This document shows, in pieces, positions 1-9,074 of a DNA stretch of 64,000 nt (positions are counted from its first letter, which is position 1; each line of letters starts with the position of its first letter). The notes under the pieces were generated by a model. That model searched no databases. It saw only the letters and a program-made list of their open reading frames with translations, and was not told the DNA's origin. Source of the stretch: Clostridiales bacterium (GTDB lineage: Bacteria; Bacillota; Clostridia; Christensenellales; Aristaeellaceae). Made by a program: the position numbers and the translations under genes. Where the stretch lies: positions 124,001 through 188,000 of the forward strand of contig SVGN01000001.1 of assembly GCA_015056315.1 (NCBI GenBank), given 5' to 3'.

Positions 1-1
1 G

Positions 2-1432
2 CGCTTTGATGCCATGTGTGCCGTAGGCGTTGCCCAGGACGGTCACCCCACCAGCGTGCAGTGCGCATTCCTTGATCCCGCCTCGCCGGATGGGGTCAAC
101 CGCACGGAGGTGCTCAATGCCCGCAAGCTGCCCCAACAGGAGTGGATGACCCTGATCGACGAAGCCGATAAGGCATACTACTCCGAGCTCAAGGAAGAGA
201 AGGATGGCTTGGAAAGAGCCGTTCTGGTGGGCATCGAAAACGAGCAATCGCTGGATGAACTGCAGGAGCTTGCCAAGACCGCAGGCGCAGAAACGGTGCT
301 GCGGGTCTTGCAGAAGCGCCCCACGCCCGATACCGCTTTCTGCATCGGCAAGGGCAAGGCGGAGGAGCTGGCGCTGCGCTGCCAGGCCGTCAATGCTGAT
401 GTGGTCATCTTCGATAATGAGCTTTCCGGCGTGATGCAGAAGAATCTGGAGGAGATGCTGCGGGTAAAGGTGGTAGACCGTACCGCACTGATCCTGGATA
501 TCTTCGCTGCCCGTGCCTCCACCCGGGAGGGCAAGCTGCAGGTGGAAATGGCTCAGCTGCAATACCGCAGCCAGCGCCTGCTGGGCCAGGGCCTTGTGCT
601 CAGCCGTCTGGCAGGCGGCATCGGCACCAGAGGCCCCGGCGAAAGCAAGCTGGAGGTCAACCGCCGCCGCATCCGTGAAAGACTCACCGACCTGCGCCGG
701 GAGCTGGAGCAGATCGAGAAGCAGCGTAACCTGCGCCGCCAGAACCGCGAGAAGAACAACATCCCCGTGGTGGCGCTGGTGGGTTACACCAACGCGGGCA
801 AATCCACGCTGTTCAACCTGCTCACCGGCTCCGATGTGTATGCCATGGATCAGCTCTTTGCCACGCTGGACAGCGTATCCCGCCCGGCGGTGCTGCCTCA
901 TGGCGGTAAGATCCTCCTGGTGGATACGGTAGGCTTCATCCGTAAGCTGCCCCACGATCTGGTCAAGGCCTTCCGCGCTACGCTGGAGGAAGCCAAGCTG
1001 GCTGATGTGCTGGTGATCGTATCCGATGCGGCAGACAAGGAGCTTCCGCTCCGCCACCAGACCGTTGAGGAGGTCCTGGACAGCCTCGATGCCACCGAGG
1101 CCCCCAGGATCGATGCCCTCAACAAATGCGACCTGTGCCCGGCGGGGGAGGATCTGCTCCCCGGTGCGGTGCGCATCAGCGCCAAAACCGGCGAAGGCAC
1201 CGATGCCCTTCTGGCGAAGATCGAGGAAGCGCTGGATGCAGGTACACAGGAAGTACAATTCCTCCTGCCCTTCGACCAGTACCAGCTGATGGCCAAAATG
1301 CGCAAGCTGGGCAGCGTGCTCTCGGAGGAGTATGTGAACGAGGGCGCTCTGGTCACCATGCGCCTTGGCACGCAGGAGCTTGCTTACCTTGCGCAGACAG
1401 GTGTAAAAATCTTGGATAAGAACAGAAAGTAG
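2..1432 (+). CDS. hflX: GTPase HflX, 5' end cut by window edge
   Basis: Ribosome-associated GTPase of the HflX family, which binds the 50S subunit and splits stalled or stress-inactivated ribosomes. The G motifs are clear: P-loop GYTNAGKS (about nt 781-804), DTVGF (about 913), NKCD (about 1123) and SAKTGEG (about 1180). The glycine-rich HflX stretch before the G domain (GGIGTRGPGESKLE) and the following arginine-rich coiled helix are present. The first in-frame ATG is at 14, but the frame is open from base 2 and reads RFDAM, which continues naturally into the long N-terminal extension found in clostridial HflX proteins. The true start is therefore probably upstream of the window. A predicted promoter follows the stop codon, so the next genes need not depend on this transcript. 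Confidence 0.93.
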   Translation, partial: RFDAMCAVGVAQDGHPTSVQCAFLDPASPDGVNRTEVLNARKLPQQEWMTLIDEADKAYYSELKEEKDGLERAVLVGIENEQSLDELQELAKTAGAETVLRVLQKRPTPDTAFCIGKGKAEELALRCQAVNADVVIFDNELSGVMQKNLEEMLRVKVVDRTALILDIFAARASTREGKLQVEMAQLQYRSQRLLGQGLVLSRLAGGIGTRGPGESKLEVNRRRIRERLTDLRRELEQIEKQRNLRRQNREKNNIPVVALVGYTNAGKSTLFNLLTGSDVYAMDQLFATLDSVSRPAVLPHGGKILLVDTVGFIRKLPHDLVKAFRATLEEAKLADVLVIVSDAADKELPLRHQTVEEVLDSLDATEAPRIDALNKCDLCPAGEDLLPGAVRISAKTGEGTDALLAKIEEALDAGTQEVQFLLPFDQYQLMAKMRKLGSVLSEEYVNEGALVTMRLGTQELAYLAQTGVKILDKNRK

Positions 1433-1461
1433 TTGCTAAAATATTACGTAACTGATAAAAT
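1433..1461 (+). promoter_or_regulatory. Promoter candidate for the VanY/soj/parB run
   Basis: TTGCTA (1433-1438), a 17-base spacer and TAAAAT (1456-1461) lie directly behind the hflX stop codon and 17 bases before the first VanY start. The spacing is ideal and the hexamers match the sigma-A consensus at four and five positions. It is inferred from sequence only. Confidence 0.5.
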
Positions 1462-1477
1462 AGATTGAAGGGAGTGA

Positions 1478-2158
1478 GTGGAATTGGCGCTGGAGAAGAT
1501 CATTGCGGTCATTGCTCTCTCCGCCACTTTGCTGGATGGCAGTCTGGATGCCGCCATGCCTGATAAGAATATCGATGGTTCGGTATTTATCATCAATCGC
1601 CAGCACAGTGTAAGCAGGCGCTATGTTCCCTCCGATCTGCGTAAGGCAGAGACCTACGGTGTTTCGCAGCAGATGCGCACCGAGGCCGCCACAGCGCTGG
1701 AGCAGCTTTTCGAGGCTGCCAAGGAGGCAGGCGTACCGCTTTCCACCGTTTCCGGCTATCGCAGCTACTCCAAACAGGCAACCATCTATCAGCGCAAGGT
1801 AGACAGCATCGGCAGAAAGGCAGCAGACCGCATCTCTGCCCGCCCCGGTACCAGCGAACATCAGCTGGGCCTTGCGATGGATATTGCCAAAAAAGGCGCT
1901 TCTTCCCTCACAACGGCCTTTGCCAATACGCCGCAGGGTCAGTGGGTCATGGAGAACGCACACCGCTACGGTTTCATCATTCGTTATCTTAAAGATTACG
2001 AAGATGTTACGGGTTATAGCTACGAACCCTGGCACATCCGTTATGTGGGTGTAGAACAGGCCACCGCCATTTACGAGTCCGGGCTGCCGATGGAGCTGTA
2101 TATGTCCGGCTACCGGCTGGAGATCTACGATTATCTGATCCATCAAGTTATCGAATGA
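1478..2158 (+). CDS. VanY-type D-Ala-D-Ala carboxypeptidase (M15B), paralogue 1
   Basis: Predicted zinc D-alanyl-D-alanine carboxypeptidase that trims peptidoglycan stem peptides outside the membrane. The LAS-type active site is complete: SGYRS at residues 92-96, SEHQLGLAMD at 126-135 (zinc ligands His128 and Asp135) and EPWH at 183-186 (catalytic Glu183, zinc ligand His186). A hydrophobic N-terminus (about residues 5-20) looks like a weak signal or anchor. The listed start is GTG; the GGAG at 1471-1474 is only 3 bases away, so TTG at 1484 (9-base spacing) may be the real start. It is the first of three family members that surround soj-parB. The gene ends 9 bases before the next start, so the two are probably co-transcribed. 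Confidence 0.85.
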   Translation: MELALEKIIAVIALSATLLDGSLDAAMPDKNIDGSVFIINRQHSVSRRYVPSDLRKAETYGVSQQMRTEAATALEQLFEAAKEAGVPLSTVSGYRSYSKQATIYQRKVDSIGRKAADRISARPGTSEHQLGLAMDIAKKGASSLTTAFANTPQGQWVMENAHRYGFIIRYLKDYEDVTGYSYEPWHIRYVGVEQATAIYESGLPMELYMSGYRLEIYDYLIHQVIE

Positions 2159-2167
2159 GGTGCTTCC

Positions 2168-3076
2168 ATGTGTAAGGCTGCCCGCGCTCTGTTGGCGCTT
2201 CTTCTGTGCCTGTGCACGCTTCTTGGCCTCTGCTCGGGCAGTGCGCAGGCCCAAAGCGCGGAGTGGACATACCCCGTCAGCGTTACGGCGCTTCAGGCAC
2301 AGTACGCTATCCTCGTCAATGTGGATCATCTGCTGGATAAGTCCTACCGTCCGGCTCCCCTCGTCAAAGTGACCGGCGTTAAGCGCGCCACCAACGCCGC
2401 CATCGAGCTGGAGGAGACCACCGCCAATGCCCTGAAGGATATGTTCGCAGCCGCAGCGGAGGTTACCGAGTACACCTACACCGTTACCGGCAGCGATGGC
2501 GAGACCAAGCAGAAAACCGCCAAGTTCTCCAACGGCATGGTGCTGTACCTGAAAAGCGGCTACCGCAGCTACGGTACTCAAAACACCATGTATGCCAACT
2601 ATCTGGACCGAAACAACGGCGTGGACGACGGCTATGTTGCCAAGCCCGGCTCTAGCGAGCACCAGAGCGGCTTCTGTGCAGACATCCTCAACAAAAAATG
2701 GGCCGGATACGACCGCATGAACCAGGATTTCGAAACAGAGCCCGAAGCCCAATGGATGAAAGAAAACTGCGCCGAGTTCGGCTTCATCCTCCGCTACCCG
2801 AAGGATAAAGAAGACATTACGCGCATTGCCTACGAGCCCTGGCACTTCCGCTATGTGGGGCAGGAGATCGCCCGCTACATCATGAGTAACGGCCTTTCTC
2901 TGGAAGAATTCACCGAAGAGAGCCAGGCGGCGCTGGAAGCCTTCGTTTCTGCAGGCGGCAGCATCGAGGAACAAATGAAGCGGGAGTTCCGCTCCATGAA
3001 TGCACCGCCCGAAAGCACGATCCTTGATATCTACGGCGAGGATGGGGACGCCGAGGTGACCCTCTCCTTCGACTGA
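2168..3076 (+). CDS. VanY-type D-Ala-D-Ala carboxypeptidase (M15B), paralogue 2
   Basis: A secreted M15B peptidase of 302 residues. A typical signal peptide covers residues 1-28 (hydrophobic Leu-rich core followed by GSAQA-Q). The active site is intact: SGYRSY near 130, SSEHQSGFCAD at 162-172 (His165 and Asp172) and YEPWH at 222-226 (His226), followed by the FRYVG strand also seen in paralogue 1. It is longer than paralogue 1 because of an insertion between the N-terminal helix and the SGYR motif and a C-terminal extension of about 70 residues. GAGGTG at 2157-2162 serves as ribosome site. The likely role is trimming of muropeptides in the cell wall or spore cortex; the sequence does not say which. 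Confidence 0.86.
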   Translation: MCKAARALLALLLCLCTLLGLCSGSAQAQSAEWTYPVSVTALQAQYAILVNVDHLLDKSYRPAPLVKVTGVKRATNAAIELEETTANALKDMFAAAAEVTEYTYTVTGSDGETKQKTAKFSNGMVLYLKSGYRSYGTQNTMYANYLDRNNGVDDGYVAKPGSSEHQSGFCADILNKKWAGYDRMNQDFETEPEAQWMKENCAEFGFILRYPKDKEDITRIAYEPWHFRYVGQEIARYIMSNGLSLEEFTEESQAALEAFVSAGGSIEEQMKREFRSMNAPPESTILDIYGEDGDAEVTLSFD

Positions 3077-3123
3077 TCACCGGCGAACCACCTGCTAAAC
3101 AACAGATGATGTGAGGTCTATCG

Positions 3124-3882
3124 ATGGGAAAGATCATTGCCATTACCAACCAAAAGGGCGGCGTGGGTAAGACCACCACCGCCGTCAACCTGACAGCCTG
3201 CCTTGCGGAAGCCGGTAAGAAGGTACTGCTGGTAGACCTGGATCCTCAGGGCAACTCCACCAGCGGTCTGGGCAGACAGGCGGGCAGTGCCTCTGTATAC
3301 GAGGTGATCATGGGTCGCGCGACCCTGCAATCCGCCTTGCAGAAGACCGATGTAAAGGGCCTGCAAATGCTCACGGCAGATATCCGCCTGGCCGGTGCCG
3401 AGCTGGAGCTGGTAGAGCTGGACCAGCGCGAGTACCGCCTGAAGACCGTGCTCAAGCAGGTGGAGGATCAGTTCGACTATATCTTTATCGATTGCCCGCC
3501 TTCCCTGAGCCTGCTTACGGTCAATGCCCTCACGGCAGCCCGCCGGGTGCTCATTCCCATCCAGTGCGAGTACTATGCGCTGGAGGGCGTTACCAGCCTC
3601 ATGAACACCGTCAACCGTGTTAAGCAGAGCTTCAACCCCTCGCTGGATATCGAGGGCATTCTGCTCACCATGCTGGATGGCCGTACCAATCTGGGCATTC
3701 AGGTGGTGGAGCAGGTAAAGAAGCACTTCAAGAACAAGGTGTTTTCTGTGGCGATCCCCCGCAATGTGCGTCTGGGCGAAGCCCCCAGCCACGGTTTGCC
3801 CATCCATCTGTACGACCCCCGCAGCATCGGTGCGGAGAGCTATCGCCAGCTGGCTCGTGAGCTGATCCGCCGCAACCAGTAA
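3124..3882 (+). CDS. soj: Chromosome-partitioning ATPase ParA (Soj)
   Basis: ParA/Soj ATPase that works with ParB in origin segregation and, in Bacillus, in regulating DnaA. At 252 residues it has the usual family length. The deviant Walker A motif KGGVGKTT begins at residue 10, followed by the [11 protein letters not shown] segment and the Walker B-like [10 protein letters not shown] region near residue 123. The C-terminal part ends with the standard [14 protein letters not shown] segment. ATG at 3124 directly gives the canonical [13 protein letters not shown] start. The parB gene follows after 26 bases. No consensus parS site was seen in the window by eye. Soj/parB normally lies near the chromosome origin, so this region may be origin-proximal, although dnaA, gidA and rpmH are not present here. 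Confidence 0.97.
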   Translation: MGKIIAITNQKGGVGKTTTAVNLTACLAEAGKKVLLVDLDPQGNSTSGLGRQAGSASVYEVIMGRATLQSALQKTDVKGLQMLTADIRLAGAELELVELDQREYRLKTVLKQVEDQFDYIFIDCPPSLSLLTVNALTAARRVLIPIQCEYYALEGVTSLMNTVNRVKQSFNPSLDIEGILLTMLDGRTNLGIQVVEQVKKHFKNKVFSVAIPRNVRLGEAPSHGLPIHLYDPRSIGAESYRQLARELIRRNQ

Positions 3883-3908
3883 TCGGCTTCACATAAGGAG
3901 CGTTGCCA

Positions 3909-4766
3909 ATGAAAAGGACCGGATTGGGCAGAGGCCTGGACGTGCTTCTGCCGCAAACAGAGGAACTGCTGCAGACCGTGGTTCGGGATATCGATATCGA
4001 CGAGATCGATCCCAACAGCGCGCAGCCCCGTAAGGAATTCGATAAAGACGCCCTGGAGCAGCTCTCCCAGAGCATTCGGGAATCCGGCGTGCTTTCGCCC
4101 ATCCTGGTGGTGGAGAACGGAGGCCGCTACCGCATCGTTGCGGGCGAGCGCCGCTACCGTGCCTCCCGTCTGGCGGGGCTGAGTACCATTCCCTGCATCG
4201 TGCGCAATATGACCAATGTGGAGCAGATGGAAGCTGCCCTCATCGAAAATCTGCAGCGCGAAGACCTGAACCCCATCGAAGAGGCTGCCGCCATCCGCAG
4301 CCTGATGAGCGAGTGCGACTATACCCAGGAGGAGGCTGCAAAGCGCCTTGGCAAGAGCCGCCCCGCCATCGCCAACGCGCTGCGTCTGCTCAATCTGCCC
4401 CAGCAGATCATCGATATGGTCATCCGGGGCGATCTGAGCGCCGGTCATGCCCGTGTGCTGGCCGGTCTGGAGGAGGAAGCCCGTCAGCTTACGCTGGCAG
4501 AGGAGTGCCTCCGGGAGGGCTACAGCGTTCGCAAGCTGGAGGAAGCCGCCAAGCAGACGGCAGACAAGCCCTCTGCCCCCAAGAAAGCCGCTCCCCAGAA
4601 GACCCTCAGCCCCGAGCTGAGCGCTTTCCAGGATGCCATGCGCGAGGTGATGGGCGTAAAGACGGTGCTCAGCGGCAACGGCCAGAAGGGCAAGATCACC
4701 CTTTCCTACAACAGCTCCGAAGAGCTGGAGGGTATCTTCCAGGCCATCAGCAAGCTGCTCATGTAA
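3909..4766 (+). CDS. parB: Chromosome-partitioning protein ParB (Spo0J)
   Basis: ParB/Spo0J, a CTP-dependent DNA clamp that loads at parS and spreads, partner of Soj. The 285-residue product starts with KRTGLGRGLDVLLP, the ParA-interacting N-terminus. The ParB/Srx domain contains GERRYRA (about residues 79-85), the nucleotide-binding signature, and ENLQRED follows. The helix-turn-helix (TQEEAAKRLGKSRPAIANALRLL) lies near residues 138-160. A C-terminal dimerisation region ends the protein after a Lys/Pro-rich linker. The start is ATG 3909, because AGGAG at 3896-3900 has 8-base spacing to it; an in-frame TTG at 3903 is too close. The next gene, a VanY-like paralogue, follows after 27 bases. Confidence 0.96.
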   Translation: MKRTGLGRGLDVLLPQTEELLQTVVRDIDIDEIDPNSAQPRKEFDKDALEQLSQSIRESGVLSPILVVENGGRYRIVAGERRYRASRLAGLSTIPCIVRNMTNVEQMEAALIENLQREDLNPIEEAAAIRSLMSECDYTQEEAAKRLGKSRPAIANALRLLNLPQQIIDMVIRGDLSAGHARVLAGLEEEARQLTLAEECLREGYSVRKLEEAAKQTADKPSAPKKAAPQKTLSPELSAFQDAMREVMGVKTVLSGNGQKGKITLSYNSSEELEGIFQAISKLLM

Positions 4767-4793
4767 TGAACGACCTACAGGAGGTGGTATCGC

Positions 4794-5972
4794 ATGCGTG
4801 TGAATGCAAACCGTAAGGTTCACCAGATGAAGCGCGATCCGTTCAAGGTGCTTACCAAGCTCGTTATCTTTCTGCTCGTTTTCATGGTGGTGGGCGTAGG
4901 GGTATTCTACTTCTGCTCCAAGACCATCGAGAACGATTACATCACCAAGCGGAACGCTACCATCCAGAAGAACGAAGAGGATGAGGTGGCTTTCAACACC
5001 CGCCTCAACGAAATGCGCGCCAGTGCAAACGAGAACTTTTTCACCACCGACGACGATTCCGCCGCTGCCAAGCAGCTCCAGTACTGGGAGGGCAACATCG
5101 GCGAGAATCTCTGGCGCATCGAGGATGACGGCACCACCGCCCTGGAAAACACCACCACCATCGTTGCCAGCCGCTCCGAGCTGCTGCTGGGCGGCCTCAT
5201 GCTGGTAAACGCCTGGCATCCGCTGCCCTCCGATTTCTCCGACGAAGCTCTTGTGACCGTTGGCTCCACCAGCGGCTATAAGGTGCCCGTAAAGGATAAT
5301 TCCGTCACCCTGTTCCGGCCTGCTTACGATGCGCTCTACGAAGCGCTGGAGGCAGCCGCCGGCGAGGGGCTGGAAAAGTACATCGTGCAGGAGGGCTACC
5401 GTACCAACGATCAGCAGACCAAGCTGTTCAACGACCGCATGGCCAAACTGCAGGATCGCTACAGCGGCGATATCCTGATCGAGCAAGCCAAGAAGGATGT
5501 CAACTATCCCGGCACCAGCGAGTACCAGACCGGCTTCTCCTTCAACATGCGTCTCTACCCCAACCCCGAAAGCATCGATTTTGTCGAGAGCGATCAGGGC
5601 AAGTGGCTGCTGGAGAACGGCTGGCGTTACGGCATCGTTTTCCGTTTCCCCACCCGCGATTTCCCCAGTGCTGCCTGGGAGGATAAGAGCTACAAGACCG
5701 GTGTGAGCGTGGAGCTCAACCTGTTCCGCTATGTGGGCGAGGCTCATGCCGCCGCTATGCGCACCATGAACTTCTGCCTGGAGGAATATATCGAGTTCCT
5801 TATCAAGCACCCCCACATCTCCATCTATGAGAACGGCTCCCTGCGCTACGAGATCTTCCGCATCGCAGATACCGGCGAGGCCTCCTTTGAGCTGCCGGTG
5901 CCCAACCCCGCCAACGGCTACCAGATGAGTCTGGATAACATGGGCGGTATCGTGATGGCATACAGCTACTGA
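4794..5972 (+). CDS. Membrane-anchored VanY-like protein, zinc site lost (paralogue 3)
   Basis: This is a third VanY-fold protein of 392 residues with a single N-terminal transmembrane segment (about residues 21-41) and a charged, helical stalk. The fold is recognisable from EGYRTNDQQ (200-208), TSEYQTGFSFNM (241-252), the WLLENGWRYGIVFRFP segment and the FRYVG strand (311-315). The three zinc ligands are replaced: the family His is Tyr244, the Asp is Asn251 and the EPWH motif is ELNL (307-310). A working M15 zinc site is therefore unlikely. The neighbours 1 and 2 keep all ligands, so this copy probably has a binding or regulatory role, by inference. GGAGGTGG at 4780-4787 is a strong ribosome site. 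The gene has no frameshift or stop, so it is not a simple pseudogene. Confidence 0.8.
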   Translation: MRVNANRKVHQMKRDPFKVLTKLVIFLLVFMVVGVGVFYFCSKTIENDYITKRNATIQKNEEDEVAFNTRLNEMRASANENFFTTDDDSAAAKQLQYWEGNIGENLWRIEDDGTTALENTTTIVASRSELLLGGLMLVNAWHPLPSDFSDEALVTVGSTSGYKVPVKDNSVTLFRPAYDALYEALEAAAGEGLEKYIVQEGYRTNDQQTKLFNDRMAKLQDRYSGDILIEQAKKDVNYPGTSEYQTGFSFNMRLYPNPESIDFVESDQGKWLLENGWRYGIVFRFPTRDFPSAAWEDKSYKTGVSVELNLFRYVGEAHAAAMRTMNFCLEEYIEFLIKHPHISIYENGSLRYEIFRIADTGEASFELPVPNPANGYQMSLDNMGGIVMAYSY

Positions 5973-5991
5973 TCTGCCACGACCCATCAAC

Positions 5992-6020
5992 AAAGGCGGC
6001 GGCCCTGTGCCGCCGCTTTG
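5992..6020 (+). terminator. Hairpin after the VanY/soj/parB run
   Basis: AAAGGCGGCGGC pairs with GCCGCCGCTTT around a CCTGT loop, with one bulged G. The stem is GC-rich and ends in TTTG, but the T-run is short. It lies between the VanY-like gene and recQ and fits a weak intrinsic terminator. Confidence 0.55.
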
Positions 6021-6044
6021 CTTATGAAGGAGCGGCTTCCACCC

Positions 6045-7667
6045 ATGAACAAACTGGAGGTACTCAAGAAACACTTCGGTCACGACCATTTCCGGGAGGG
6101 CCAGACCGAGCTGATCGATGCTGTTCTGGCAGGCAGGGATGCCTTTGGCATCATGCCTACCGGCTCGGGCAAATCCATCTGCTATCAGGTGCCTGCGCTC
6201 ATGCGGGAGGGCATCGCGCTGGTGGTCTCGCCCTTGATCTCTCTCATGAAGGATCAGGTCATGGCGCTGAAGGCTTCCGGCATCCCGGCAGCCTATATCA
6301 ACAGCAGCCTTACCCCCTGGCAGCAGCAGGAGGCCATTCGCAGGGCCGCTCTCGGCACCTACAAGATCATTTATGTGGCTCCCGAGCGGCTGGAGGTGCC
6401 GCAGTTCCAGGCGTTTGCGGCTCAGGCGAAGCTCTCGCTCATCGCGGTGGATGAGGCCCACTGTGTATCCCAGTGGGGGCACGATTTCCGCCCCAGCTAC
6501 CTGAAGATCGCCCAGTTTATCGCTGGTCTGCCGGTACGGCCGCCGGTGTGCGCCTTTACCGCTACCGCCACCCGTCAGGTGCGGGATGACATCCTGCATA
6601 TGCTTTCGTTGAAGGATCCCTTCCGCATCGTTACCGGCTACAACCGGCCCAACCTGCATTTTTCTTCGGTCAAGCCCACCAATAAGCTGGGCTTCCTCTA
6701 CGAATACCTGAAGGGCGTGGGGGATCAGTGCGGGATCATCTACTGCAATACCCGCAAAAATGTAGAGACTGTCTGCGAGAAATTCCAGATGCTGGGCTTT
6801 CCCATCACCCGTTACCATGCGGGCCTTACCGATCAGGAGCGGCAGCAGAACCAGGAGGATTTCCGCATGGATCGGGCCCGCATCATGGTGGCGACCAACG
6901 CCTTTGGCATGGGCATCGATAAATCGGATGTACGCTTTGTGGTGCACTACAACATGCCCAAGGATCTGGAAAGCTACTACCAGGAGGCGGGCCGCGCCGG
7001 GCGCGATGGCGAAGCCGCCGAATGCCTGCTGCTCTACAGCGGGCAGGATGTGGTCACCGGTAAATGGATGATCGAGCACGACGAGGGAAATGAAGCCATT
7101 GCCGCAGAGGATAAGGAGCATTTCCGGGAATTACAGCTGGAACGCCTCAAACAGATGACCTTCTACGCTACCAGCAAGACCTGCCTGCGCCACTACATAC
7201 TCCGTTACTTTGGCGAGTACGATGCAGAGGAACGCTGCGGCCATTGCTCCGTCTGCGATGGCGATGCCTTCGAGGTAGATTCCGGCAACCGCAGAGCCTC
7301 GCCCTTCATGACGCAGCGGCAGGAGGACAAAGTGGAAAAACGCATTGCCCGGGAGGCGCGAAAGTCTACCGTTTCCAAAACGGTCGCGAGCTTTACGCCC
7401 TGGGAGAAGGCGCTCTACGAGAACCTGCGGGATCTGCGCAAGCTCCTTGCCAACCGCAGCCGCATGCCTGCCTATACCATCTTCAGCGATGTTACCCTGC
7501 AGGATATGGTCAAGAAGCGCCCGCAGGATCTGGATGCCTTTCTGGATGTCTCCGGTGTTGGTGCCAACAAGCAGCGCATCTATGGCGAAGCCTTTCTGGC
7601 CGTGATCCGGGATGGGGCAGAGCCCAACGATGCCATCCTGCTCATGGAGGCCCCCAATGAGCCCTGA
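6045..7667 (+). CDS. recQ: ATP-dependent DNA helicase RecQ
   Basis: RecQ-family 3'-5' DNA helicase for recombination and repair of stalled forks. The motifs follow the family order: motif 0 FGHDHFREGQ near residue 9, Walker A TGSGKSICYQ, the DEAHCVSQWGHDFRP motif II/aromatic loop, the SAT-like TATAT motif and the QEAGRAGRDG motif VI. A zinc-binding cysteine set (CLRHYILRYFG...CGHCSVCDGD) and a C-terminal HRDC-like domain (about residues 440-520) follow. The length of 540 residues is slightly short for RecQ, so the winged-helix part may be reduced. The start is ATG 6045 behind AAGGAG (6027-6032); an in-frame TTG at 6018 lies inside the upstream hairpin. The gene shares a bidirectional terminator with serS. 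Confidence 0.95.
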   Translation: MNKLEVLKKHFGHDHFREGQTELIDAVLAGRDAFGIMPTGSGKSICYQVPALMREGIALVVSPLISLMKDQVMALKASGIPAAYINSSLTPWQQQEAIRRAALGTYKIIYVAPERLEVPQFQAFAAQAKLSLIAVDEAHCVSQWGHDFRPSYLKIAQFIAGLPVRPPVCAFTATATRQVRDDILHMLSLKDPFRIVTGYNRPNLHFSSVKPTNKLGFLYEYLKGVGDQCGIIYCNTRKNVETVCEKFQMLGFPITRYHAGLTDQERQQNQEDFRMDRARIMVATNAFGMGIDKSDVRFVVHYNMPKDLESYYQEAGRAGRDGEAAECLLLYSGQDVVTGKWMIEHDEGNEAIAAEDKEHFRELQLERLKQMTFYATSKTCLRHYILRYFGEYDAEERCGHCSVCDGDAFEVDSGNRRASPFMTQRQEDKVEKRIAREARKSTVSKTVASFTPWEKALYENLRDLRKLLANRSRMPAYTIFSDVTLQDMVKKRPQDLDAFLDVSGVGANKQRIYGEAFLAVIRDGAEPNDAILLMEAPNEP

Positions 7668-7691
7668 AAAGCTTCCTTCCGCCACAGCTAA

Positions 7692-7734
7692 ATACAAAAC
7701 CAGCCGCCGAGAACATTGGCGGCTGGTTTTGTAT
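7692..7734. terminator. Bidirectional terminator between recQ and serS
   Basis: A perfect 17-bp inverted repeat (arms 7692-7708 and 7718-7734, 9-base loop) lies between two convergent genes. The core is CAGCCGCC/GGCGGCTG flanked by AAAAC and GTTTT, giving a T-run on both strands. This is a textbook two-way intrinsic terminator. Confidence 0.93.
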
Positions 7735-7743
7735 GGGGGTGAA

Positions 7744-9015
7744 TTACTTGATCAGGTCGGTGCCCATGTAGGGTACCAGAGCTTCGGGTACGGTAACGGT
7801 GCCGTCCTCGTTCTGGTAGTTCTCCAGAATGGCAGCCACGGTGCGGCCTACAGCCACGCCGCTGCCGTTGAGAGTGTGGGCAAACTGAGGCTTGTCCTTG
7901 GGGTTCTCACGGTAGCGGATGCCGGCACGGCGGGCCTGGAAGTCTTCGCAGTTGGAGCAGCTGGAGATCTCCACATAGCGGTTGTAGCTGGGCATCCACA
8001 CTTCGATGTCGTAGGTCTTGGCAGCGCTGAAGCCCATATCGCCGGTGCACAGGGTAACCACACGGTAGGGCAGGCCCAGCAGCTGCAGCACCTTCTCGGC
8101 AGAAGCGGTCATGGTCTCCAGCTCTTCGTAGCTCTGCTCGGGCTTGGCGATCTTGACCATCTCCACCTTGTTGAACTGGTGCTGACGGATCAGGCCGCGG
8201 GTATCGCGACCGGCGCTGCCTGCTTCGGCACGGAAGCAGGTGGAGTAGGCGCAGTGACGGATGGGCAGCTGGCTGCCATCCAGGATCATCTCACGGTACA
8301 GGTTGGTAACGGGCACCTCTGCGGTGGGGATGAGGAAGGTGTTCTCGTCCACCTTGTAGGCATCCTCTTCGAACTTGGGCAGCTGGCCGGTGCCGGTCAT
8401 GGTGCTGCGGGTTACCATGTAGGGGGGATAGATCTCATCGTAGCCGTTCTCCACATGGGTGTTCAGGAAGAAGTTGATGATGGCGCGCTCCAGACGGGCA
8501 CCCAGACCGCGGTACACAGTAAAGCGGGCACCGGAGATCTTGGCAGCGGAATCCCAATCCAGAATGCCCAGATCGGTACCGATATCCCAGTGGGGCTTGG
8601 GCTCCCAGCCAAACTGACGGGGCTCGCCCCAGCGGCGCTGCTCCACGTTGTCCTTATCATCCACGCCTACGGGAACGCTCTCGTGGGGGAAGTTGGGAAC
8701 ATTCATCAGGAAGTCGTTCATGGCTTCCTCCAGCTTGGCGATCTCCGCATCGGTAGCGGTGATCTCATCGCCCAGAGCGCGCATCTTTTCCATGATGGCG
8801 GCAGTCTCGGCTTCGTCGGCACCACGCTTCTTGGCCAGGCCGATCTCCTTGCTGGTGGCGTTGCGCAGAGCCTTTTTTTCTTCCACCTCGGTCATCAGCT
8901 TACGGCGCTGCTCGTCCTGGGCAAGAAACTCGTCCAGAGAGATGTCCTTGTTGCGGGCCTTGAGGGCGTCGATCAGTTCCTGGGGGTTCTGACGGATCCT
9001 TCTGATGTCAAGCAT
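7744..9015 (-). CDS. serS: Seryl-tRNA synthetase
   Basis: Class II aminoacyl-tRNA synthetase that charges tRNA-Ser. The 423-residue length is standard. The N-terminal helical arm (about residues 1-110, starting [18 protein letters not shown]) is a tRNA-binding coiled coil. The catalytic core carries motif 2 ([25 protein letters not shown]) and motif 3 ([20 protein letters not shown]). AGGAGG about 9 bases before the ATG is a strong ribosome site. The gene is preceded on the same strand by a T-box leader and promoter, so expression should rise when uncharged tRNA-Ser builds up. It faces recQ across a shared terminator. Confidence 0.98.
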   Translation of the reverse strand: MLDIRRIRQNPQELIDALKARNKDISLDEFLAQDEQRRKLMTEVEEKKALRNATSKEIGLAKKRGADEAETAAIMEKMRALGDEITATDAEIAKLEEAMNDFLMNVPNFPHESVPVGVDDKDNVEQRRWGEPRQFGWEPKPHWDIGTDLGILDWDSAAKISGARFTVYRGLGARLERAIINFFLNTHVENGYDEIYPPYMVTRSTMTGTGQLPKFEEDAYKVDENTFLIPTAEVPVTNLYREMILDGSQLPIRHCAYSTCFRAEAGSAGRDTRGLIRQHQFNKVEMVKIAKPEQSYEELETMTASAEKVLQLLGLPYRVVTLCTGDMGFSAAKTYDIEVWMPSYNRYVEISSCSNCEDFQARRAGIRYRENPKDKPQFAHTLNGSGVAVGRTVAAILENYQNEDGTVTVPEALVPYMGTDLIK

Positions 9016-9035
9016 TGGGTATAACCTCCTAAGTA

Positions 9036-9074
9036 AAATGAAACGCCCCTGCCGCTGCTTTTGCAGCTGCAGGG
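9036..9074 (-). terminator. Attenuator terminator in the serS T-box leader
   Basis: On the minus strand CCCTGCAGCTGC (9063-9074) pairs with GCAGCGGCAGGG (9047-9058) around AAAA, with one mismatch in 12 bp. GCGTTTCATTTT follows. The alternative antiterminator would use the T-box bases just upstream. Confidence 0.88.

Noticed and set aside
3077-3123. Possible parS site near soj-parB
   Set aside because: No TGTTNCACGTGAAACA-like palindrome could be seen here or in nearby spacers.
4780-4793. GGTGGTATCGC resembling a T-box core
   Set aside because: It is a ribosome site (GGAGGTGG) directly before an ATG, with no leader, stem or terminator around it.
3840-7121. 1093-codon minus frame across parB, the VanY-like gene and recQ
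   Set aside because: Antisense to confirmed genes; low-complexity product without family motifs.
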